Below, piece after piece: positions 1 through 5,202 of a DNA stretch of 5,202 nt. Under the pieces are notes generated by a model that worked only from the letters and a program-made list of their open reading frames with translations, was not told where the DNA came from and made no database searches. Source of the stretch: an uncultured Holophagaceae bacterium (GTDB lineage: Bacteria > Acidobacteriota > Holophagae > Holophagales > Holophagaceae); NCBI GenBank assembly GCA_903890595.1, contig CAITBU010000523.1:1-5202 (forward strand), in the 5' to 3' direction. A program made the position numbers and the translations under genes. Position 1 is the stretch's first letter, and the number at the start of each line of letters is the position of its first letter.

Positions 1-798
1 TGGGACCAGGAGCGCAGCTTCCGCGTGCTGCGCCTCTCCTTGCCGCCCGGGGTCCATGCCCCCCTGCCGGATCCCTGGACTGTGCGCATCCTGAGCGAGG
101 CTGGCGTGCGCTGGCGCTGGGCCGAACAGATCTTGGACCTGCTGCTGCCGGAAGGTCCGGACCTGATGCCAGAGGAGCCCGTGCGCCCCCTGCTGGGTCT
201 GGTGAGCGAGGACCTGACCCTGGTGGGCCTCTTCCAGACCGTCTCCGAAGCCGGCGACCTGCTGCTCCATCCCCTGGAGGCCTTGCCGCCGCCGCCGCCT
301 CTGCCCAAGTTCCGCTTCCTGGTGGTGGATGCCAAGGGCAGGGAGGACATCGAGGGCTGCATCTCCGCCTACCGCCACCACCCCTCCTTTGCCACGACCC
401 CCATCCTGGTGGTGCGCTGCACCGAGGACGAGACGCCACGCCTCATCGAAGCCGGTGCCACCGACTGGCTGGCAGAGGGCTTCCGCTGGGAGGCACTCCA
501 CCACCGACTGCAGGTGCTGCGGGGCCACACGGAGCTGCACGAGCGGGCCTTGGCGGCAGAGCGGCTGGAGTCCTTTCGGCAGATGGCCGGGACCCTCAAG
601 CACGAGATCAACAACCCGCTGGCCATCATCTCCATGCAGGTGGAGATGCTCCAGCGCAAGTACCCCGAGGAAGTGAAGCTCGGCAAGATTGGCGAGATGG
701 TGGACCGCATCCGGGCCCTGGTGCAGGTGCTCCAGAAGATGCGCGAGACCCCCACCGAGGACTACCCCGATGGCTCCAGCATCCTCAGGCTGCCCTAG
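1..798 (+). CDS. Receiver-like / HisKA phosphoacceptor-domain protein lacking an ATPase domain (5' partial)
   Basis: The reading frame is open to the window edge (WDQERSFR precedes the GTG at 25), so the true start probably lies upstream. Residues are counted from that GTG. Residues 1-50 are unrecognised. Residues 55-167 resemble a response-regulator receiver: a first strand LLGLV, helix, second strand DLLLHP, then LVVDA with an Asp at 102 where the phosphoacceptor normally sits, and AGATDWLAEG near 143-152. The usual conserved Thr/Ser position reads Arg131 and the usual Lys reads Glu151, so it is a degenerate receiver. The second helix is largely replaced by a five-proline run at 88-92. Residues 168-190 form a charged helical linker. 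Residues 185-240 are a HisKA dimerisation helix pair with H-box KHEINNPL (His193). The protein stops at residue 257 with no N, G1, F or G2 box, so it cannot phosphorylate itself from ATP. It may act in phosphotransfer, as a phosphatase (the E-x-x-N motif is kept) or through partner binding. The family call is solid; the role is inferred. Confidence 0.8.
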   Translation, partial: WDQERSFRVLRLSLPPGVHAPLPDPWTVRILSEAGVRWRWAEQILDLLLPEGPDLMPEEPVRPLLGLVSEDLTLVGLFQTVSEAGDLLLHPLEALPPPPPLPKFRFLVVDAKGREDIEGCISAYRHHPSFATTPILVVRCTEDETPRLIEAGATDWLAEGFRWEALHHRLQVLRGHTELHERALAAERLESFRQMAGTLKHEINNPLAIISMQVEMLQRKYPEEVKLGKIGEMVDRIRALVQVLQKMRETPTEDYPDGSSILRLP

Positions 799-1922
799 GC
801 CGGCGTGTACACGTTGTAGAGGTTGTCCCGCTCCAGAGCCTGGAAGCCGGCCTCTTCGATGAGGCGGACCAGATCCCGCTGAGGCAGGCCCTGGGGACTC
901 TTGGCCCCGGCCAGGTGGGCGATCTCCTCGGCGATGACCGTGCCGTCCAGGTCATCCGCACCGTAGCTGAGCCCGGCCTGAGCCAGCCCCGGCGAGATCA
1001 TCACCCAGTACGCCTTGATGTGCGGGATGTTGTCCAGGAGCAGGCGGGCCACGGCGATCTCCCGCAGGTCCTGAGTCCCCGTGGTCTCGTGGATCACGTG
1101 AGTGGCACTCAGCTCGTTCTCTTCGTTCTGGTAGGCCAGGGGGATGTAGGCCAGGAAGCCCGCGAAGCCGGCGGCGTGGGACTGGTCCTGCAGGGCCCGG
1201 AGGCGCAGCAGGTGGTCCACCCGGTGGTGGGCCTCCTCGATGTGGCCGTAGAGCATGGTGCAGTTGGTGGGCAGGCCCTTGCGGTGGCACAGGGCGGCGG
1301 TGTCCAGCCACACCTGGGCATCCTTCTTGCCGATGCAGATCTGCTCCCGCAGGGCCTCATCGAAGATCTCGGCGCCACCCCCGGGACAGCTCTCCAGGCC
1401 AGCAGCCATGCAGCGGTCCAGGAAGGCGTCCGTGGAGAGGCCCGAGATGCGGGCGTAGTAGTCCATCTCGATCATGGTGAAGACCTTCAGGTGGATCTCC
1501 GGGAAGCGCGCCTTGATCTTGCCGAACAGGTCTTCGAAGTAGTCGATCTTCAGCTTCGGGTTGTGGCCCGAGGTCATGTGCAGCTCGCGGACGCCGGTGT
1601 TCTCGGGCTTCTCCAGCTCCTGGATGATGTCCTCGGCGGACAGGGCATAGGCGCGCGGGTCGCCAGGCTTGGCCTGGAAGGCGCAGAACTGGCAGTGGGT
1701 GTAGCAGACGTTGGTGTAGGAGAGGCGGCGGCTCTTCACGTAGTAGGTGGCGCGGCCGTGCTTCTGCAGGCGCACCTGGTGGGCCATGGCACCCACGCCG
1801 GTGAGGTCAGCCGTGGCATAGAGCAGCAGACCATCGTCGAAGGAGAGGCGCTCCCCCGCCAGCACCTTGTCCGCCAACGGCAGCAGGCGCGGGTCGCGGA
1901 TCCGGGCGTGAAGAGACAGCAT
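795..1922 (-). CDS. mqnE: Aminofutalosine synthase MqnE (radical SAM)
   Basis: MqnE is a cytosolic radical-SAM enzyme of the futalosine menaquinone pathway. It joins the 5'-deoxyadenosyl group of SAM to the carboxyvinyloxy-benzoate made by MqnA, giving 6-amino-6-deoxyfutalosine. The protein is 375 aa, which is full length. Seen in it: TNVCYTHCQFCAF with the CX3CX2C cluster ligands at Cys73, Cys77 and Cys80; PGGGAEIF at about 180-187; and a C-terminal block with AYWVM, GADDLDGT, HLAGAKSPQGL and ERDNLYN. That block, especially DDLDGT and the SPQGL tail, separates MqnE from its paralogue MqnC. I chose the ATG at 1922 because GAGG (1931-1928) lies 5 bases before it. An in-frame GTG at 1928 would add two residues but has no ribosome-binding site. 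The stop overlaps that of the convergent signalling gene. It lies downstream of pyrD on the same strand after about 164 bases, probably with its own promoter. No truncation or missing ligand was seen. Confidence 0.95.
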   Translation of the reverse strand: MLSLHARIRDPRLLPLADKVLAGERLSFDDGLLLYATADLTGVGAMAHQVRLQKHGRATYYVKSRRLSYTNVCYTHCQFCAFQAKPGDPRAYALSAEDIIQELEKPENTGVRELHMTSGHNPKLKIDYFEDLFGKIKARFPEIHLKVFTMIEMDYYARISGLSTDAFLDRCMAAGLESCPGGGAEIFDEALREQICIGKKDAQVWLDTAALCHRKGLPTNCTMLYGHIEEAHHRVDHLLRLRALQDQSHAAGFAGFLAYIPLAYQNEENELSATHVIHETTGTQDLREIAVARLLLDNIPHIKAYWVMISPGLAQAGLSYGADDLDGTVIAEEIAHLAGAKSPQGLPQRDLVRLIEEAGFQALERDNLYNVYTPA

Positions 1923-1929
1923 GCTCACC

Positions 1930-1995
1930 TCAGCCGACCAGTGTAGCGTCCCTCCCTGGACCCGCCGAAACGGGGATGACTGCGGGTGGAATCAC
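1930..1995 (-). CDS. Possible 21-codon leader ORF upstream of mqnE
   Basis: A GTG at 1995 is preceded by GGAGG (2006-2002) at an ideal 6-base spacing and opens a 21-codon frame (VIPPAVIPVSAGPGRDATLVG). It ends in TGA at 1932-1930. That stop overlaps the mqnE ribosome-binding site GAGG, 8 bases before the mqnE ATG, so ribosomes finishing here could affect mqnE initiation. The peptide matches no family I know and has no run of a regulatory amino acid. It may be chance in GC-rich sequence; only the site spacing and stop position argue for it. Confidence 0.2.
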   Translation of the reverse strand: MIPPAVIPVSAGPGRDATLVG

Positions 1996-2034
1996 TCAAG
2001 ACCTCCGAAGCTTTTTCCATATCCCCGTGGATCG

Positions 2035-2068
2035 AAGACAAGAAACGCCAACTGCGCTCTCTGCGGTT
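2035..2068 (-). terminator. Weak candidate terminator after pyrD
   Basis: On the minus strand, about 20 bases after the pyrD stop, AACCGC and GCGCAGTT (2068-2050) can pair around an AGAGA loop with a two-base bulge. They are followed by GGCG and then TTTCTTGTCTT (2045-2035). The stem is short and bulged and the T-run is interrupted and not directly attached, so this is a poor intrinsic terminator. It is listed because nothing better lies between pyrD and mqnE. Confidence 0.2.
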
Positions 2069-2086
2069 ACATGCTTTTCCGCTGGA

Positions 2087-3103
2087 TCAGCAGATGCCCT
2101 GGTGGATCCGGTCCACGAGGCCGGGGCCTTCGAAGATGAGGGCGCTGTAGACCTGGGCCAGGACGGCGCCGTCGGCCAGGGCGGTGAGCACGTCTTCGGG
2201 GCCGCCGAGGCCGCCGCAGGCCACCAGCGGTAGGCGGCCGTTGAGGGCTTTGATGATGCGGAGACGAACCTCGCGGGCCTTCTTCTTCAGCGGCACACCG
2301 CTCAGGCCGCCGGCGCCCTGGGCCTCCACCCGGGCTCGCAGGGGCTCCGGCACCACGCCCCGGTCCAGGGTGGTGTTGGTGGCGATGAGGCCGGAGATGC
2401 CCGATGCCACAGCCACCTCTACGATGGCGTCCAGGTCCTCGGGCGCCAGGTCGGGCGCCAGCTTCAGCAGCAGGGGCTGGTGCTCCAGGCCCAGCTCCTG
2501 GCGCAGGGCCAGCATGCCCGCCAGCAGGGGCTTGAGGGCCTCCGGGGCCTGCAGGTTGCGCAGGCCCGGGGTGTTGGGGCTGCTTACATTCAGGGCCGTG
2601 TAGTCCACGTGGGGGGCGATGAGGCGGTAGGCGGCGCGGTAGTCGTCCAGGGCCTGGGCCTCCGGCGTTTCCTTGTTCTTCCCCAGGTTGCCGCCCACGA
2701 TCAGGCCCGCTGGCCGGCGCTGCAAGCGGGCCGCCACCACCTCGGCGCCCTCGCTGTTGAAGCCCATGCGGTTGAGGATCAAGCCCGCCTCGGGGAACCT
2801 GAACAGGCGGGGCTTGGGATTGCCGGGCTGGGGCCGGGGCGTGACGGTGCCGATCTCCACATGGCCGAAGCCCAAGGCCTTCCAGAGGGGCAGGAGGGTG
2901 GCGCCCTTGTCCAGGCCCGCTGCCAGGCCCAGCGGGGTGGGGAAGTCCAGGCCCAGGGCCTGACAGCGCAAGGAAGCATGGGGCTGCGCTTCCGGTAGCA
3001 GGGGCAGGAGACAAGCCCCTTCGCCCAGCATGAAGGCCAGGTTGTGGGCGGTCTCGGGATCCAGGCGGAAGATCAGCGGGCGCAGCGCGCCGTAGAGGTC
3101 CAT
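2087..3103 (-). CDS. pyrD: Dihydroorotate dehydrogenase (quinone), class 2
   Basis: PyrD oxidises dihydroorotate to orotate in pyrimidine synthesis. It uses FMN and passes electrons to membrane quinone, here presumably menaquinone. The protein is 338 aa, typical of class 2. The N-terminal helical segment (LYGALRPLIFRLDPETAHNL) is the membrane-associating, quinone-tunnel extension that class 1 enzymes lack. Further marks are AAGLDKG with the FMN-binding Lys66, TPRPQPGNPKPRLFR, LNRMGFNS, NVSSPNTPGLR with Ser175 as the catalytic base, LLKLAPDL, IATNTTLDR, and the phosphate-binding CGGLGG region near 296-301. Counted from the ATG at 3103, Lys66 and Ser175 match the Escherichia coli numbering as I recall it, which supports this start over the GTG one codon upstream. 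The ATG overlaps the lipoprotein stop as TGATG, so translation is probably coupled. All expected catalytic motifs are present. Confidence 0.96.
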   Translation of the reverse strand: MDLYGALRPLIFRLDPETAHNLAFMLGEGACLLPLLPEAQPHASLRCQALGLDFPTPLGLAAGLDKGATLLPLWKALGFGHVEIGTVTPRPQPGNPKPRLFRFPEAGLILNRMGFNSEGAEVVAARLQRRPAGLIVGGNLGKNKETPEAQALDDYRAAYRLIAPHVDYTALNVSSPNTPGLRNLQAPEALKPLLAGMLALRQELGLEHQPLLLKLAPDLAPEDLDAIVEVAVASGISGLIATNTTLDRGVVPEPLRARVEAQGAGGLSGVPLKKKAREVRLRIIKALNGRLPLVACGGLGGPEDVLTALADGAVLAQVYSALIFEGPGLVDRIHQGIC

Positions 3104-3498
3104 CACTTCACCGTTACGGTGGCGGTGGCGGAGAGGGTCGGATAGTCGTCCCGCATGGCATGCACGTGGTAGGTTCCGGGGGTGGCCGGGGCGGTGTAGA
3201 CGCCCGCCGGGGTGAGGGTGCCACCGCCGGGCTCCACGACCCGCCAGAGCACAGGCTGGCGGAGGTACCGGACCTCAGGGGGGTAGTTGATCTCCGCCTG
3301 GAAGGCCTGGCTGGCACCCCGGGTCAGGACCACGGCGGTGGGCCGGAGGGACAGGGTGGGTACGAAGGGCTCCAGCGGCACGGGGGCGGCCTTGGGGGCC
3401 TCGCAGGCGCCCAGGGACAGCAGCAAGCCCAGCACCAGCCCAAGCCGGGACCCGAGAGACCGCTCAGGGCGGAGGGTGGAGACGGGGGATGGGGGCAT
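3103..3498 (-). CDS. Small lipoprotein with one bacterial Ig-like domain
   Basis: The predicted protein of 131 aa has a basic N-terminus, a hydrophobic stretch (LGLVLGLLLSLGAC) and a lipobox LGAC with the acylated Cys at residue 32. A mature domain of about 100 residues follows. After a proline-rich spacer the domain reads like a Big-type immunoglobulin fold: LSLRPTAVVLTRGASQAF, then WRVVEPGGGTLTPAGVYTAP, PGTYHVHA and a final SATATVTV strand. It is probably anchored in the outer or inner membrane facing the periplasm; Ig-like domains usually serve adhesion or scaffolding, but no specific role can be assigned. I chose the ATG at 3498 because GAGG (3507-3504) sits 5 bases before it, the same arrangement as mqnE. 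A GTG at 3504 is in frame but overlaps that site. It lies 43 bases after the barrel gene and overlaps pyrD by one base (TGATG). The lipoprotein call is strong, the Ig fold likely. Confidence 0.82.
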   Translation of the reverse strand: MPPSPVSTLRPERSLGSRLGLVLGLLLSLGACEAPKAAPVPLEPFVPTLSLRPTAVVLTRGASQAFQAEINYPPEVRYLRQPVLWRVVEPGGGTLTPAGVYTAPATPGTYHVHAMRDDYPTLSATATVTVK

Positions 3499-3541
3499 GC
3501 GCACCTCGAAAAGTCAGGATAGCGCAGGGTTCGGGGGCTCG

Positions 3542-4789
3542 TCAGAAGACGCGGAAAGCCTGGAAGCAGGTAAAGGACCAGCCCCAGCGGGCGTGGCCGG
3601 CCTGGGTGTCCCGGCGACTGGCGACAGTGGCCCCCAGGCGACCGAAGGCCGTGCGCCAGCGGGCCTCGCCCTGGAGGAGCCAGGTGGCCTCCGGTGCCGG
3701 CGAAGGCAGCGGCGTGGTGGCCCGCACCAGCAGGAGGCGGCCCCGTCCCTCCCAGGGCAGGGGCAGTCCCCAGGCTGCGCTGCGGGTGGCGGTATAGGGC
3801 CCGAAGGCGGTGCCCAGGGCGTCGCCCCGGCTGGAGAACCCCGCCAGATGCTGCGGCAGGGCCAGGGGCCCGGCGGGCAGGCGGGCGGCGCCGGCCCACT
3901 CCAGGGTGGCGTCCCAGCTCTCCCGGGCCAGCTGGAGGCCCGCCAGGGTGCGGTCGGTGCCGTCCCAGCCACTGCGGCTGAACAGCAGGGAGGCCCCTGG
4001 CACCTCCGGCCAGCGCAGGCGGGCCTGGGCCAGGCGGGCCGTTTGGGTGGCGGAGGCTGATGTGAGGCGGCCCTGAGCGTCAGTGCCACCCACCAGGGCG
4101 AGGCTCCCAAAGGTCAGCTCCAGGCGCTCGGCAAAGGTGGCGACCAGCAGGCCCCCCTGCAGCCAGGGGCGGGCGAGGTCCAGCCCCGCCGCAGCCGCGC
4201 CCTGGCGCTGGGCCAGCTGGGGCAGTGTGTCCGGCAGGGGGCCCGGGCCCTCCAGGCGGCCTCGGAAGGCCTCCAGGCGCCAGCGACTCGCGGCCAGGTC
4301 CACGCTGGCTGTGGCCAGGGACAGGCGGGGGAAGGGACGGGCTCCGTCGCCCAGGAGCTCGCCGCCCAGGAGGCCCGCCCCCCAGGCCAGGGGTGCCTGC
4401 TCCAGGGCCAGGCGCCAGCCTGAGTCCCAGCGGTAGGCTACCGAGCCCCGCTGGAGGATGCCCAGGGTGCGGTCCCCGTCCCGCAGGGCCAGGGCCGTGG
4501 CGGCGACAGACAGGCCCTTCCGGGACCAGCGGCCCTGGAGACCCAGCCCCCACCCAGCCGTGCCCGTGCCCAGGCCCTCGCCGCCAATCAGCGGGGCCCG
4601 GAGGCCCTGGGCGCCGGCGCCGCCCCAACCCACCTCGAAGGAGGGCAGGCTGGAGGGGGCCAGGGGCTCCTGGCCCAGGGTCCAGTCGAGGCGGTCCCGG
4701 CGCAGGGCCACGGCCCCGTCCTGGAGGAGGGGGGCCTGGGCGCCGAGGCCGAGGGTGAGGAGGCCCAGCAGGGCAGCCCGACGCTTCAT
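3542..4789 (-). CDS. Wzi-like outer-membrane beta-barrel protein
   Basis: The 415-aa product starts with a classical signal peptide (MKRRAALLGLLTLGLGAQA, likely cut after Ala19). It continues with a long series of alternating polar/hydrophobic strands rich in Gly, Leu, Trp and Arg, and ends in phenylalanine (FRVF), as outer-membrane barrels do for BAM recognition. The block around residues 133-160, LAWGAGLLGG followed by GDGARPFPRLSLAT, resembles the signature of the capsule-assembly Wzi family, whose members are surface barrels that help hold exopolysaccharide. No capsule or glycosyltransferase gene lies in the window, so a capsule role is not supported locally, and a generic porin-like barrel is the alternative. 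The start ATG overlaps the isomerase stop as ATGA, indicating translational coupling. The only Cys (residue 408) is close to the C-terminus. Barrel and export are confident; the Wzi family is moderately so. Confidence 0.72.
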   Translation of the reverse strand: MKRRAALLGLLTLGLGAQAPLLQDGAVALRRDRLDWTLGQEPLAPSSLPSFEVGWGGAGAQGLRAPLIGGEGLGTGTAGWGLGLQGRWSRKGLSVAATALALRDGDRTLGILQRGSVAYRWDSGWRLALEQAPLAWGAGLLGGELLGDGARPFPRLSLATASVDLAASRWRLEAFRGRLEGPGPLPDTLPQLAQRQGAAAAGLDLARPWLQGGLLVATFAERLELTFGSLALVGGTDAQGRLTSASATQTARLAQARLRWPEVPGASLLFSRSGWDGTDRTLAGLQLARESWDATLEWAGAARLPAGPLALPQHLAGFSSRGDALGTAFGPYTATRSAAWGLPLPWEGRGRLLLVRATTPLPSPAPEATWLLQGEARWRTAFGRLGATVASRRDTQAGHARWGWSFTCFQAFRVF

Positions 4790-5202
4790 CCCGGCAGCAC
4801 CTGGATGCGCAGGATGCGGGCACCCAGTTCAATGCCGTCGAGGATCTTCAAGGCCAGGTCCGGCGCCTCGACCTGACCCACCCGGGTGTAACGGCCGGTG
4901 AGGTGCGGCGTGGCGTTGGTGGTGAGGAAGAGCTGGCTACCACCCGTGTCTTTGCCGGACAGGGCCATGCCCACGCTGCCAGGGCCGTACCAGTCGAGGC
5001 TGTTCTCGCAGCGCACCGTGTACCCAGGACCCCCGTCCATGGTGTCCACGGGGGAGCCCAGCTGCACCACGAAGTCCGGCACCACGCGTGGCACGCGGCG
5101 ACCGTTGAAGTAGCCCTTCCGCACCAGTAACACCAGGTTGGCGACGTTCATGGGGGCCACCGTGGGATCGAGCTTCAGCGTCACCTGCCGCTGGCCGGCG
5201 AA
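4786..5202 (-). CDS. Cyclophilin-type peptidyl-prolyl cis-trans isomerase (5' partial)
   Basis: The frame is open through the window edge (FAGQRQ precedes the GTG at 5184), so the N-terminus, and any signal peptide or extra domain, lies outside. The visible 138 residues cover nearly a whole cyclophilin domain: VAPMNVANLVLLVRKGYFNG, PRVVPDFVVQ, GGPGYTVRCENS, GSVGMALSGKDTGGSQLFL, and PHLTGRYTRVGQV. Counted from the Val at 5184, Arg33, Phe38, Gln41, Gln84 and Phe86 correspond to the human CypA active-site residues Arg55, Phe60, Gln63, Gln111 and Phe113, so activity is plausible. Several pocket positions differ: His-Arg reads Pro-Arg, Asn102 reads Leu, Trp121 reads His, and His126 reads Tyr. Such enzymes speed proline isomerisation during protein folding. 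Being coupled to an outer-membrane barrel gene suggests a periplasmic folding role, but the signal peptide cannot be checked here. Confidence 0.88.
   Translation of the reverse strand, partial: FAGQRQVTLKLDPTVAPMNVANLVLLVRKGYFNGRRVPRVVPDFVVQLGSPVDTMDGGPGYTVRCENSLDWYGPGSVGMALSGKDTGGSQLFLTTNATPHLTGRYTRVGQVEAPDLALKILDGIELGARILRIQVLPG

Larger units (their letters stand above)
1923..2086 (-). promoter_or_regulatory. pyrD-mqnE intergenic region, probable mqnE promoter and leader
   Basis: This is the only sizeable gap between genes in the window, and its middle (about 2010-2085) is visibly less GC-rich than the coding sequence. Read on the minus strand it holds, in order, a bulged hairpin followed by a T-rich run, an A-rich run near 2012-2016, a GGAGG at 2006-2002 that does not belong to mqnE, and the mqnE ribosome-binding site GAGG at 1931-1928. 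A possible -10 element is TATGGA at 2021-2016, but no good -35 lies 16-18 bases before it. A promoter here is inferred from the layout; no strong sigma-70 match is visible. Confidence 0.35.

Noticed and set aside
795..1922. MqnC (cyclic dehypoxanthine futalosine synthase) as the identity of the radical-SAM gene
   Set aside because: The GADDLDGT, SPQGL and ERDNLYN C-terminal block and the HMTSGHNP segment fit MqnE rather than MqnC.
915..1946. Long plus-strand open frame of 343 codons opposite mqnE
   Set aside because: It mirrors the mqnE coding sequence, is rich in Val, Gly, Leu and Ala with no recognisable domain, and arises from third-position GC bias in the true gene.
2067..3014. Minus-strand frame of 315 codons overlapping pyrD
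   Set aside because: The product is a low-complexity Pro/Gly/Arg string in another frame of an intact, well-conserved pyrD.
3499..3541. Terminator between the barrel and lipoprotein genes
   Set aside because: There is no GC stem followed by a T-run; only a loose GCGC/GCGC pairing with a long loop is visible.
3516..3545. Promoter-like CTGACG-N18-TATCCT on the minus strand before the lipoprotein gene
   Set aside because: It matches only 8 of 12 consensus bases. It would start the transcript almost at the ribosome-binding site (3507-3504), and the tight spacing favours read-through from the barrel gene.
3287..4060. Plus-strand frame of 257 codons across the lipoprotein and barrel genes
   Set aside because: It is antisense to two supported genes, has Gly/Gln-rich low complexity, and contains no motif or export signal.
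4080..4832. Minus-strand frame of 250 codons in the barrel region
   Set aside because: The product is an extreme Pro/Gly/Arg composition and overlaps the barrel gene, which has a signal peptide and a terminal Phe.

Overview
The window is uniformly GC-rich and densely coded. It suggests a diderm (Gram-negative-type) bacterium, because it encodes an outer-membrane barrel protein with a signal peptide and a lipobox lipoprotein. The organism makes menaquinone by the futalosine route (mqnE). Gene style, GC content and this combination fit an Acidobacteriota member of the Holophaga/Geothrix type. That placement is inference from pattern memory, not a search result.

Layout. Positions 1-798 (+) hold the 3' part of a signalling gene: a degenerate receiver-like domain, a short coiled linker and a histidine-kinase dimerisation/phosphoacceptor helix pair with an intact HEINNPL H-box. 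The protein ends there, with no ATP-binding domain. Everything else is on the minus strand, read from right to left: a cyclophilin-type peptidyl-prolyl isomerase (5' end outside the window), a Wzi-like outer-membrane barrel, a small Ig-like lipoprotein, pyrD (class 2 dihydroorotate dehydrogenase) and mqnE (aminofutalosine synthase). The signalling gene and mqnE converge, and their stop codons share one CTAG palindrome at 795-798.

The four right-hand minus-strand genes look like one transcription unit. The isomerase and barrel genes overlap by ATGA, the barrel and lipoprotein genes are 43 bases apart, and the lipoprotein and pyrD overlap by TGATG. A gap of about 164 bases, less GC-rich than the rest, separates pyrD from mqnE. 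It probably carries a weak terminator, the mqnE promoter/leader and possibly a 21-codon leader ORF. The envelope genes (isomerase, barrel, lipoprotein) could act together in outer-membrane biogenesis. PyrD and MqnE are linked by chemistry, since class 2 PyrD passes electrons to the quinone pool and MqnE makes a menaquinone precursor.

I found no mobile element, CRISPR array, tRNA or rRNA. The most unusual item is the phosphoacceptor protein without a kinase domain. The rest is mostly ordinary housekeeping and envelope genes.
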